NCBI GenBank assembly: GCA_021208965.1
Contig: JAJOJD010000076.1
Location: 1 to 55,801 of the forward strand
Length of the DNA stretch: 55,801 nt
Origin: Gammaproteobacteria bacterium
Lineage (GTDB): Bacteria > Pseudomonadota > Gammaproteobacteria > JAGOUN01
Direction of reading: 5' to 3'
This document shows, piece after piece, positions 45,592 to 55,756 of the stretch (positions are counted from its first letter, which is position 1; each line of letters begins with the position of its first letter). A program made the translations under genes and the position numbers. Below the pieces are notes generated by a model, which searched no databases, was not told the origin of the DNA, and saw nothing but the letters and a program-made list of their open reading frames with translations.

Positions 45592-48093
45592 GTTCGATGT
45601 TAGACGTCTATGTCTATGGTAATGGTGATTTATTCCGTGAGTGTTTTAATGCTATAGCGACCACGATGAGTGCGGGTGAGTTTTCATCGGTGATTAAATT
45701 TTCAGTTTTGTTTGCAGGTGTCTGGTGTATTTTTGGTTACATTCAAACGAAATCGCTTATGGTCTTTGTCAAATGGACGCTTGTTTATCTCTTTGTCATG
45801 GACGCATTATTTTTACCAACAAAATCCATCAATATTCAAGATCAAACGTATGATGGGGCAGGGCCTGCTTATGAAGTCGATAATGTCCCAGCAGGAATTG
45901 CGATACTCGCATCCATTACCACTAGCATTGGCGTTGATTTAACGAATTTACTCGATGAAACATTTACGCCACCAGATTATATGCCTTATTCACAAACAGG
46001 TTTGGTGATGGCGTCGCGCCTGGTAAAAGCCGCATCACAGTTTCAAGTGACTGATCCGACGTTCAGCGGCAATCTTCAACAATTCATACAAGGATGCGTG
46101 AATTATGACGTCATGCTCGGGAAATACACGATTAAAGATTTAATGTCGCAAGAGAATATTTGGCAATTTGTGAGTGAACATGCCTCTCCTGCGAACGCCT
46201 TTATTTATAATAGCGTCGTTACTACCTGTAAAGATGGAGCGGCTGCATTAAGTGCCGATTGGAGCACTCAAATTACCGATGCAGAAACACAATACGGCGC
46301 ACGTCTTTATCCTGCCTTGGAAGAATCTGCTGCCAAAGCTGAATTTCAAAAACGTCTTGCAAGTAGTTATTCATTTTTAATGAATTTATCTAAATCGACG
46401 GAAGAATTGGTACAACAAAATATTATGGCCAACATGATGCAACAAGGTATTGTAAACATGGGCGCAGGTGTTAATACGAGTGCCGCACTCATTGCATACA
46501 GTGATGCTTGCGCTGAAGAACATATTCGTCTTCAAATGCAAACTTTGGGAAGTATTGCAGCAGATTGGTTGCCGCTCATACGCAATGTATTGGAAGTAAT
46601 TTTACTCGGCTGTTTTGTTTTTGTGATACCAATCGCTCTCATGCCGATTGGTTTTTCAATCGTAAAAAATTATGCGCTGACGCTTTTATGGTTACAGCTT
46701 TGGGACCCATTGTTTGCAATCGTTAATTTAGCAGCGAATTTTTATGCTAAAGATTCTTCTGGTTCCACAGGAACTAGTTTAACTCTTGTGAATTATTCTG
46801 GAATGGCTCTTGTTAATTCGGATGTTATTAGCATTGCGGGATATTGTAGTTTGTTAGTTCCAGCGCTCGCCTATGGCGTACTCGTTGGTTTTAAACAATC
46901 GATGATGAGTATGACGCAATATTTGGGCGGCGTGTTATCGTCATCAACCAGTAGTGCTGTGGGTGAATCAGCCAGTGGTAATTTCAGTTTAGGAAATACG
47001 AATCTCAACACGCACAATCAAAATTTATTATCCGCCAATCATATTGAAACCGCAGGCCGCATTATGACAGGCGGCATTATGCGCTCGATGAGTAGTGGCG
47101 CAACCCAAACAATTAATCAAGATGGCAGTATTGTGATGGATACGAGTGGCGCGATGTCCAAACTGGGTGTTTCAATTAATTTGGCGCAATCAGTGCATGC
47201 AAGCGCAACGCAACAATCCGAAGATGCATTAAATCATAGCCAATCAAGCGCACGTGCATCCGTTTCTGAATATTCTAACGCGATTAAAAAATTGTATGAG
47301 TATGCGGATTCTAAACAACACAGTGATGCAATTAATAATTCTGATACAGCGACCAAATCAAATAGTTTTACACTGGCAGCGAGCAAGGTTCATGATGCCG
47401 TAGATGCATATGCTAAAGAGCATCAGGTTTCTAAAGTAGATGCTGAAAGGTCGGTGGCGTCAAATTATTTTGAAGAGCAGCTAAGTGGAAAAATTGATTC
47501 TAATAAATCATTTATAGGCAAGGTTGCCAAATATGTTACTGGTGCTAGCGGTAGTTTATCTGGTAGCTATCGACATGGAAATGATTTTTCTAATAGTCAT
47601 GAACAAGCTACTAACGATAATACAAGCAATTCTTTTAGATCAGAGAATAGAAGTAGTATTTCAGAGACTCTTGATAGCGCGCTACGTTATGCCCATGATC
47701 GCAGCCATCAGATGAATGATGATTCAACTCAGCGAGCTACAGATTCTTTTTCTAAATCGATGGATCATGCTAATAGTCTTCGAAATGAATCTATTGAGCA
47801 ATTTCAAAAAAAGTGAAAGCTATCAACATATTGCGAGCGTATCTCAAGAACATGCGGCAACCATCGATGCCAATGCCAGCCAGGATTTTACAAATTGGCT
47901 AAGTCAAAAACCTATGAAGCCTGGCGAGCGCGCCATGGGGTATGAGAATGCATCTAAGATTTCTATTGATCCGCAGCAAGCGCAATATTTTGCATCTCAA
48001 TATGTGCGTGAAAAGACAAGCGGTTATATTGAGTCTTTTAAAGACTCCAATAAGCTGTCGAACAAAGCGATTTCTGATTTTGGTAAGGAATAA
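45588..48093 (+). pseudogene. traG: TraG, mating-pair stabilisation protein, frame broken in a seven-A run (834 aa when restored)
   Basis: ATG 45588 overlaps the traH stop. The N-terminal half has several membrane helices (LFAGVWCIFGYIQTKSLMVF, VILLGCFVFVIPIALMPIGF, LLVPALAYGVLVGFKQSMMS); the C-terminal half is a long Ser/Ala/Gln-rich periplasmic region. The frame stops at 47816 after A7 (47806-47812). With one A fewer it continues as SESYQHIASVSQEHAATIDA... to TAA at 48093. F TraG has 938 residues; its N-part aids pilus assembly and its C-part acts in aggregate stabilisation and exclusion. Loss of the last 90 residues would hit only the periplasmic tail. Confidence 0.85.
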
Positions 48094-48108
48094 GTGGATA
48101 AAATGGCA

Positions 48109-48588
48109 TTAATAATGGCGCGAGTGGCCAGGCAAATTTCCGCCGACATCAATACTGCCAGACATGGGAAGTCCTGTTGCTGGATTAATACTTAAAATTG
48201 ACTCTGAAGAAAAGTTTCTTACAGAAGAGGGGGACGATGAAATTGGAGCATAAACAGGCGTGCTGCTTGGAATATGATGTTTTTTACAAAATAAATATAT
48301 TGAAATAGGTTTTGCAAACATGAATGCGACGGTTGGTATAAGTAACAGAGGACCAAAAAACAAGAAAAAACTAAAAGGCATTGTTGATGTGCTTTTTAAT
48401 AAAGAAAAAGTTTCTACAAACAAGACAATAAAAAAAACTACAAACCAAGCGTACTTGGCATGTTTCGAAGATATTTTATCAAGCCGTTTTTCAAAACGAC
48501 GAACGACAGGATGCGTTGAATGAAAATCTTTATGCAATTCTTTCCTGGCGGTTTTTATCATCTCTGCTGGTATATCATATCCAAACAT
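48109..48588 (-). CDS. Antisense-oriented membrane protein between traG and traD, unknown (159 aa)
   Basis: Start ATG 48588 is preceded by AAGGAGAG at seven bases, clearly better than the ATGs upstream. The N-terminal 50 residues are cytosolic and basic (AEMIKTARKELHKDFHSTHP). Two membrane helices follow (residues about 45-62, WFVVFFIVLFVETF, and 75-100, FFLFFGPLLLIPTVAFMF), and a Ser/Pro-rich tail (STPVYAPISSSPSSV). No family recognised. In F, the entry-exclusion genes traS and traT occupy this gap between traG and traD, so an exclusion role is conceivable though the strand is opposite. Divergent promoters for it and traD must lie in 48589-48700. Confidence 0.65.
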   Translation of the reverse strand: MFGYDIPAEMIKTARKELHKDFHSTHPVVRRFEKRLDKISSKHAKYAWFVVFFIVLFVETFSLLKSTSTMPFSFFLFFGPLLLIPTVAFMFAKPISIYLFCKKHHIPSSTPVYAPISSSPSSVRNFSSESILSINPATGLPMSGSIDVGGNLPGHSRHY

Positions 48589-48700
48589 GAAAACTCTCCT
48601 TTTCTTCATGAAAGTATAGGCTTTTCTTTTGATGAATTCATCCAAAATCTCTATAAAAACAGACTTTTTTTCACGTTTTTATTCAAAATAAGGTGTCATC

Positions 48701-50575
48701 ATGCCGGATAAAAGCAAGCATTCTTCTACGTTACAAGTCATTCGCGGCGGTCAAATTATTCTGCATAATTTGCGGATGTTATCGCAGGTGTTTCAACAGT
48801 TATTTTTGATTATTGTTCTGGTATTTAGCGTAATTTTTGGCGTATGGTATTTTGAAGTTGTCGATGATTATTCGCGCTATATAACAGGCGAATGGGTAAT
48901 CGCCAAGATGCGTGTTGCTCTTAATATTAAAAGCAATCGCAAGTTTGAGTTACCTAATGGCCAAGTAATCCAAACTAATGCCTATGAGGTCATTTCTGCC
49001 TCCAAGGTTGTCGACATTAAAGATGATGTTTTCAATCGTGCAGAACGTGTTTTATGGATTGATCTGGTGATCTCTTTAGTAATATTATCGTTTATTTCTT
49101 ATCTCTTGCGTGCCTATGGAAAGCAGAAAACACAATCCACGCATATTAAAGGGGATCGACGTGAATTAGCGAATGTTTTACGCAAATGGCTTGTCCGAGA
49201 TAAAAAGAATTCGCCTTATACCTTGGGCCGTGAAAAATTACCCCTCGTCAAATACACAGAAATGCAGCATATTTTATTTTCCGGTTCCACCGGCTCAGGT
49301 AAATCAACCGCGATTCGTCAACTGCTTGATCATATTCGCGCACGCGGTGAAAAAGTGTTTATTTATGATAAGGGTTGTAGTTTTGTCCAAGATTATTTTC
49401 GCATTGATGAAGATGTATTATTAAATCCATTAGATCAACGATCTGCGCATTGGGATTTTTGGGGAGAATGTCCGACGAAAGCACATTTTGATAACCGCGC
49501 TGCGGCGTTAATTCCGATGCCCCATAATTCCTCTGATCCTTTTTGGGTCAATGCGGCGCGTACTATTTTTTCTGCGGCTGCTTATCAAATGGCACGCACT
49601 TCTAAAAATCCGAGTCTCTTACGATTATTGCGCAATTTGCTCACCGCGGATATTGGCGAGCTAAAAGCGTTATTAGCAGGGACTGAAGCTGAAACCTTGA
49701 TGTCTGAAAAAATTGAAAAAACCGCTGTATCGATTAAATCCGTACTCGCTACTTATTTAAAAAGTTTATGCTTTCTTACAGAAGGCAATGAACCCTTTTC
49801 GATTCGCCGTTGGGTGGAAGACGATCAACAAAAAAACTGGGTGTTTGTGACTTCGGTTGGCGATAAACACGAATCGTTAAAACCACTAATTACCGCCTGG
49901 CTGGACATTGCGATTAACGGTCTTTTAAGTTTAACCGAACATCCTGATAGACGTATTTGGTTTATATTAGATGAAGTGACAACACTGCAACAATTACCGT
50001 ACTTAAAACCTGCTTTGGCTGAAGCTCGCAAATTCGGCGGCTGCTTTGTGATCGGGCTACAAAATAAAGCACTATTGGAATCGTTATACGGCTCTAAAGG
50101 GGCGTCGGGTATCTTGGGATTGTTAAACACAAGATTATTTTTTAGAGAGCCTGAAGCTGAACTCGCCGAATGGGCCTCTGTCAATTTAGGTTCTGCGGTG
50201 ATTAACGAAGTGAAAGAAAGTATTTCGTATGGAGCTAATACCTACCGTGATGGCGTATCGCTTAATCAACATGAACGTACCGAGCGATTAGTCACCGCAT
50301 CTGAAATCATGGGATTAGAACCCTTGCATTGCTTTATTCGCTTAACCGGCAAATATCCGATTACTGAGATTACCTTTGACTATCTCAATCGTCCAAGACA
50401 CCAAGAAGCATTTGTTTCTAGGCTCAATGATAACAATGAACTCATGACAGAAGTGGTTTCTTTGTTTGAGCAATTTGAATCGCCTTCTTTTGTAAAAGAT
50501 AAAAATGAAAATTCCTCTCAAACAAAAGAAAAAGATACGCCTGAAAATGCGATTGATAGAAACATCGATATTTAA
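48701..50575 (+). CDS. traD: TraD, type IV coupling protein (624 aa)
   Basis: Two N-terminal membrane helices (residues about 31-54 and 112-130), then the VirD4/TraD ATPase: Walker A GSTGSGKST with Lys201, Walker B IWFILDEVTTLQQLPYL near 423-440, and GGCFVIGLQNKALLESLYG. Brings the TraI-bound strand to the channel. The C-terminus is short and charged; F TraD (717) has a longer tail for TraM contact, and no traM is seen here. Starts after AAGGTG, unlinked from traG by the antisense gene. Confidence 0.96.
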   Translation: MPDKSKHSSTLQVIRGGQIILHNLRMLSQVFQQLFLIIVLVFSVIFGVWYFEVVDDYSRYITGEWVIAKMRVALNIKSNRKFELPNGQVIQTNAYEVISASKVVDIKDDVFNRAERVLWIDLVISLVILSFISYLLRAYGKQKTQSTHIKGDRRELANVLRKWLVRDKKNSPYTLGREKLPLVKYTEMQHILFSGSTGSGKSTAIRQLLDHIRARGEKVFIYDKGCSFVQDYFRIDEDVLLNPLDQRSAHWDFWGECPTKAHFDNRAAALIPMPHNSSDPFWVNAARTIFSAAAYQMARTSKNPSLLRLLRNLLTADIGELKALLAGTEAETLMSEKIEKTAVSIKSVLATYLKSLCFLTEGNEPFSIRRWVEDDQQKNWVFVTSVGDKHESLKPLITAWLDIAINGLLSLTEHPDRRIWFILDEVTTLQQLPYLKPALAEARKFGGCFVIGLQNKALLESLYGSKGASGILGLLNTRLFFREPEAELAEWASVNLGSAVINEVKESISYGANTYRDGVSLNQHERTERLVTASEIMGLEPLHCFIRLTGKYPITEITFDYLNRPRHQEAFVSRLNDNNELMTEVVSLFEQFESPSFVKDKNENSSQTKEKDTPENAIDRNIDI

Positions 50576-50605
50576 AAAATATATGTTACAACAAGAGCTT
50601 TAGAT

Positions 50606-53600
50606 ATGCTTTCCACCAAAACACTCGCCTCATCCAGTCAAGCCAGTCACTATTTCATGGGTACGGATAATTATTATGAGAAAGATAGCATCGAAGCCAA
50701 AGAGCAAAGTGCATGGTTTGGCAAAGGTGCAGCATCTTTAGGGTTAGATGGCAATGTAGATAGCGAGAAATTTAATGCGTTACTCGATGGTCAATTGCCG
50801 ACAGGGCAAGTGCTCGGCGTGATGAAAAATGGTGTGCGCAAACATCGCCCTGGCTTTGATTTAACGTTTAGTGTTCCCAAATCCGTCTCCATTGTAAGCT
50901 TAATGGGCAATGATCAACGCATTTTTCAAGCGATACATCAAAGTGTTGATAAAGTGCTTGCAGTAATTGAAGCCGAGGCGGCGCAAGCACGCACCACCAA
51001 AAATGGTGAAACGGTATACGAAGATACAGGGAACATTGTTGCTGCCAAATTTTTACATGATCTTTCGCGTGAATGTGATCCGCAACTGCATATTCATACG
51101 GTTGTGATGAATATGACGCAACGTCAAGATGGCAATTGGCGCGCGTTAGCCTCTCAAATGGGTAAGTATGGCCAAGATACCAAAGGCGAAGTCAATGGAT
51201 TTATTGAACGCGTGCGCCACCAAAAGAAATATTACGGTTTGCTATTCAATGCAGAACTTGCGTTTGCACTAAAAGAACTGGGGTATGAATTAGACATTAA
51301 TAAAAAAACGGGGCAATTTGAAATTGCAGGCATTAGTGAAGCGAGTATTCGCACCTTTTCACAGCGTCGTGAACAGATTGAAAATGTGATGCAAGAAAAG
51401 GGCTTTACGTCTGCTAAGGCGGCGGCTGTTGTCACCTTAGAAACCAGAAAAAATAAGGAAGCAATAGATCGACATCAACTGCGTGAAACCTGGAAAGCGC
51501 GTGCCAATGATCGACAGGTCGATACTTTTCAAGAAGCACACGATGCAGTGAATAAAAGTTTACATCCGCAATCCCTGAGTGAAAAAACGCAAACAGTAGA
51601 CGTGTATGATGCACACTTGTTAGAACAAGTACTGACAGATTTTGGCCGGGATATGCCTGTTTTTACAGAAAATCAGTTAATGAATACCTTGCTCAGCACG
51701 CATCTTGATAAGTTTGTTTCATTGGAAGCAGCGCGAGCACATATCACGCAGTTGGTACAAGAAAAACAATTATTTGTTCGAGATACAGAAAAAGGCGATA
51801 GTGTTTATGTAACAAAAGAAAGGATTGATGCTGAGAAATCACTGGCACTCAATGTTACAAAAACGCGTGAAGCTTTACCCTCAAGACGACAAGATAAACT
51901 AGAGCAACAAATTTCTAAAGCGACAGATTCATCTCTGTATGCCAGTGTGGCCAAAGCCATACAAAGCCCTGCATTAATTCATGCGGTAGAAGTAACGAAT
52001 GAATCACAAAAATTAAAATCAATTGTGCCACTTGTGAAACTGAGCCAGGCCGCAGGATTGCAGCCACTTATTTTATCAGCATCAGCGAAATCATCAGAAA
52101 AAATAAGTTCCGTCATTCAATCGCAGTTTGGTTGGTTTCGACAATTTATTTCAAATTTAACGGATAACAGTCAAACATTAACGGTGAGTAAATTTCTCTA
52201 TTGTATGAACAATGATGCTTATCACGGTTTTTTTAATCGGTTCAATGGTGCACTCATTATTGAAGACGCGGAGCGTTTATCTATAGAAGCAATGAACAAT
52301 CTCATCAAGATTGCTGAAAATACAGATTCGAAAATTATTCCTGTTTTTAACGACCAAGGCATCAAGCACTGGTCGAACAATCAAGCGATTGATTTATTAA
52401 AGAAAAGTGGATTATCTATTGAAGCATTACCCGCTGAACATAATATCGATCAAAAAAACGGTGCTATTTCGACACACCATTTTCAAATGCTTGCCGAAAG
52501 CATATTAACTCACGACTCAGAAGAAAAAGCGCTAGAGTCGCTAGTTGATCATGCCAATAGTTTTGTGCGATCGAATCTGAATGCGCGTGTCGTATTGCCG
52601 AATCGTCGTTTAGCTCAACAGTTTAATGACTTAACACGAGAAAAACGTTTAACAAGCGGATTGCTCAGTCAAGAGCATGTCACTGCAACACAGTTATTGC
52701 CCGTTCATTTGAAAAATGCTGAGTATGCATCATCCAATAGTTATAAAGCGGGTATGGTGGTGCGGTTTAACGAGCATTACTCATCGATTAATGTGGCCAA
52801 AGAAGACTATTTAAAAGTGGTTGAATCGTTTGATCGTACAAATCAAGTGATTTTGGAAACGGGTTCTGGCAAAAAAATTGTTTGGAATCCGAATAAGGCC
52901 GGTGGGCGCAAGCAGCGTGCGATTGAGCTCTATCATGAAGCTGTTAATACGATTCACCTTGGTGAAAAAATAAAAATGAGCCGAAGCCTAAAATATAAAG
53001 GGTTAGTCAGCGGTGATCTTATAACGGTAACAGGGTTTAAGGATAATAAAATCATTGCACTGACTGATAAAGGTAAAAGCGTTTCTTTGGATTTGTTCAG
53101 TCGCGAAGAACAGCATTACGCGTATTCGTATTGCGATACAGCTTATGCTTCACTACCTCAAAATACGGATGTTATTTTAACCTATCACGCAGGCAACGCC
53201 TCTCCCTATTCGACAAACATGCTGCGCTCACTTATGACCCATAATGATAAAAAAGTATGGTGTTATACGCTCAATCAAGAGAAGTTATTGTGTGAAATGC
53301 AAAAAACTAGTCCTGAAGCGCGTTATGCGTTGGATTATGTGATCGATAAGAAAAATGAAAATAATTATGTCGCCTCTGTTCAACAGGCGTTGATTGAAGG
53401 CATTCAAAATAATTTCAGCGAACAAAATACGGAAACAATTGCGTCAGAAGCAATTGTCTATGCGATGAAGCATTTATCTGAGCGTGAAGCGGCATTTAAT
53501 CAAAATGAATTGTTATCTGTCGCCATTAAAAATGTGCTGGGATCAGCAGCACCCAATGAATTACATGATGCCTTGCGTCGCGCTGAAACGTCAGGTTATT

Positions 53601-55702
53601 TAATTCCAGGTGTGGTAAGTCGCGATGGCAAGCTCTGGACAACCAAAGATGCGCTACAAGAAGAACATGCATTATTAAGTATGGCTAAAAAAGGCGTTGG
53701 CCAGTTGGTGCCCATATCCACCCCTGAAAGGGTTCAAGATTATTTGGCTCAAACACATTTATCTGTCGAACAAAAAGAAGCGATCACTACCTTGTGTACC
53801 AATACTAATCGCGTTATTCCGATTCAAGGGCTCGCGGGTGTCGGTAAAACCACGATGATGAAAGCCTTTGTGGATGTTTGTGAGCAAAACAATCATGAAA
53901 TGGTCTTATTAGCACCTACGCATACCGCAGCAAAAGAATTGCGCGCGAATGGATTAAGTGCACAAACACTTGATGCTTTTTTGAAATCGAGCGCGTCAAA
54001 TAATAGCGTAGAAACAATAAGTGATAGATCAACAGCTGTTCACAGCACTTCGAATAAAAATTATCCGATTTATATTTTAGATGAAGCCACAATGGCCTCT
54101 ACCAAGCGTCAGTATCAACTCGCCAAAATCGTCGAAGCGCAGGGTGGCAAATTTATTCCCGTGGGTGACGTGTTTCAGTTTTCATCGATTGAAGCAGGTA
54201 AGACGCATGAGAATTTACAAAGCATTGGTATTGAAGTCATCAAAATGACGGATATACAGCGTCAACGTGATAATCCTGAACTGTTGTCGGCGGTGCGATC
54301 AACGTATGAATTGAATTATGAAGACGCGTTTGCTCGATTAGGGCCTCGTATTATCGAAAGTGGTGAAGAAATCGTCGGTGAGCGAACACTTGATAATCCA
54401 GAGCAAAGATTAGCTCTCATGGCGGATGAGTTCATTAAACTGACGCCAGAAGAGCGGCAACATATGCTCATGATTACGTTAAGTAATGCTGAACGTAGTT
54501 TATTGAATAATAAAATCAGGCAAGGCCTAATCGAAAAAAATGAGCTGGGTGAAAAATCAGCATTTACCGCCATTTTAAAATCAAAAGATATGACGCAAGT
54601 CGAGTTAACACGCGCCTCTAATTATGCCGTGAATGATGTTGTCTTAGTTGGCGTGTCTCAAACCGATTTGGGCATTAAAAAAGGAGAGTATCTAACCGTC
54701 ATTGATCAGCATCTTCAAAAAAATACGTTGACCTTACAACGCACCAATGGCGAAAAAGTCATGCTGCAATTACCCAGTAGCCGCAACAAAACACCGTTGG
54801 CATTGTCTGTGTATCAAAAAGAACAGCGTGATTTAAGAGTAGGAGATTGGATACGCTGGACGAAATCGAATCCTACGCTCGGTTTGCTCAGCCCTGAATA
54901 TGCGCTGGTGACAAATGTTGAAGGCAATAATGCACTGTGTCAGCCGATGACATTTACAAAAGAGGGAGCTGTGATTGAGAGCACGATTATTTCAATTTCC
55001 CCTGAAGATGCCCGCTATTTTCATTGGGACTATGCGTATGCCGTTACCAATTATGCTTCACAAGGTCGCTCGATTCAGAGCGTTCGTGCCAGTTATCCGA
55101 GTGAACATCCGCAATTAACAACGCAACGTGCGTTTCTCGTCACGGAGACACGTGCAATAACTGATATTAAGATTTATACCGATAATAAAACCAAATTACT
55201 CAATCATTTATTAAAGACCCCGGGTGATAAAAAAAGTGCGTTAGAAGCGATTGGCAAATTGAAGCCGATGGATAAAAAAACGGTGATTAAAAAAGAAAAA
55301 GCAGACCTGTTGACGAAAAAAACATCCGCAAAGAAATCTGCTACACATGCGCAATATCAACAACAAACACCTATGATTGATAGTCAAAAATTGCGTGAAG
55401 CGATGAATGATCAAGCAGAAAATATTGTACTTTCACTCTTGGGCGAACCTAAAGAACGTCAAGGCAACACTCTGCGATTCGGCAAGCACAAAGGCAGTTT
55501 AGTTGTCACGATTAAAGGCCAAAAACAGGGGTTGTGGCATGATTTTCAAACGGGGGAGGGTGGCGATATGTTGCGTTTGTTTGCGCAACAAAAAGGATTG
55601 AGCAATGCGCAGGATTATTCTCAGTTGCTGAGTGAAGCGAGCCGTTATTTAGGCGTTGATTTGAGCAAAAACGTAGGCTCTTCGCGCTTTTGCGTGGAAT
55701 GA
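50606..55702 (+). CDS. traI: TraI, MobF-family relaxase-helicase (1698 aa)
   Basis: Nicks oriT and unwinds the transferred strand. Relaxase domain (1-310): catalytic tyrosine Tyr16 in ASHYFMGTDNYYEKD, with the second pair Tyr23-Tyr24 kept but position 17 a Phe, and metal-binding His151, His162, His164 (FLHDLSRECDPQLHIHTVV). A degenerate RecD-like domain spans about 400-900, the active helicase has Walker A GLAGVGKTTMMKAF near 1075-1088, with Walker B YILDEATMAS and QRQRDNPELLSAVR. The last 95 residues form an extra domain (LRFGKHKGSLVVTIKGQKQG, WHDFQTGEGGDMLRLF) reminiscent of plasmid primase-type proteins. F TraI has 1756 residues. Intact. Confidence 0.96.
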   Translation: MLSTKTLASSSQASHYFMGTDNYYEKDSIEAKEQSAWFGKGAASLGLDGNVDSEKFNALLDGQLPTGQVLGVMKNGVRKHRPGFDLTFSVPKSVSIVSLMGNDQRIFQAIHQSVDKVLAVIEAEAAQARTTKNGETVYEDTGNIVAAKFLHDLSRECDPQLHIHTVVMNMTQRQDGNWRALASQMGKYGQDTKGEVNGFIERVRHQKKYYGLLFNAELAFALKELGYELDINKKTGQFEIAGISEASIRTFSQRREQIENVMQEKGFTSAKAAAVVTLETRKNKEAIDRHQLRETWKARANDRQVDTFQEAHDAVNKSLHPQSLSEKTQTVDVYDAHLLEQVLTDFGRDMPVFTENQLMNTLLSTHLDKFVSLEAARAHITQLVQEKQLFVRDTEKGDSVYVTKERIDAEKSLALNVTKTREALPSRRQDKLEQQISKATDSSLYASVAKAIQSPALIHAVEVTNESQKLKSIVPLVKLSQAAGLQPLILSASAKSSEKISSVIQSQFGWFRQFISNLTDNSQTLTVSKFLYCMNNDAYHGFFNRFNGALIIEDAERLSIEAMNNLIKIAENTDSKIIPVFNDQGIKHWSNNQAIDLLKKSGLSIEALPAEHNIDQKNGAISTHHFQMLAESILTHDSEEKALESLVDHANSFVRSNLNARVVLPNRRLAQQFNDLTREKRLTSGLLSQEHVTATQLLPVHLKNAEYASSNSYKAGMVVRFNEHYSSINVAKEDYLKVVESFDRTNQVILETGSGKKIVWNPNKAGGRKQRAIELYHEAVNTIHLGEKIKMSRSLKYKGLVSGDLITVTGFKDNKIIALTDKGKSVSLDLFSREEQHYAYSYCDTAYASLPQNTDVILTYHAGNASPYSTNMLRSLMTHNDKKVWCYTLNQEKLLCEMQKTSPEARYALDYVIDKKNENNYVASVQQALIEGIQNNFSEQNTETIASEAIVYAMKHLSEREAAFNQNELLSVAIKNVLGSAAPNELHDALRRAETSGYLIPGVVSRDGKLWTTKDALQEEHALLSMAKKGVGQLVPISTPERVQDYLAQTHLSVEQKEAITTLCTNTNRVIPIQGLAGVGKTTMMKAFVDVCEQNNHEMVLLAPTHTAAKELRANGLSAQTLDAFLKSSASNNSVETISDRSTAVHSTSNKNYPIYILDEATMASTKRQYQLAKIVEAQGGKFIPVGDVFQFSSIEAGKTHENLQSIGIEVIKMTDIQRQRDNPELLSAVRSTYELNYEDAFARLGPRIIESGEEIVGERTLDNPEQRLALMADEFIKLTPEERQHMLMITLSNAERSLLNNKIRQGLIEKNELGEKSAFTAILKSKDMTQVELTRASNYAVNDVVLVGVSQTDLGIKKGEYLTVIDQHLQKNTLTLQRTNGEKVMLQLPSSRNKTPLALSVYQKEQRDLRVGDWIRWTKSNPTLGLLSPEYALVTNVEGNNALCQPMTFTKEGAVIESTIISISPEDARYFHWDYAYAVTNYASQGRSIQSVRASYPSEHPQLTTQRAFLVTETRAITDIKIYTDNKTKLLNHLLKTPGDKKSALEAIGKLKPMDKKTVIKKEKADLLTKKTSAKKSATHAQYQQQTPMIDSQKLREAMNDQAENIVLSLLGEPKERQGNTLRFGKHKGSLVVTIKGQKQGLWHDFQTGEGGDMLRLFAQQKGLSNAQDYSQLLSEASRYLGVDLSKNVGSSRFCVE

Positions 55703-55756
55703 GCGAATGCGTTACACTACGTGCATTATTTAATATGGACCGAAACGAGGTGCATC

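Noticed and set aside
48109-48588. Calling the antisense membrane gene traS
   Set aside because: Only the position agrees; strand and sequence do not, and TraS families are too diverse to match by eye. Left unnamed.
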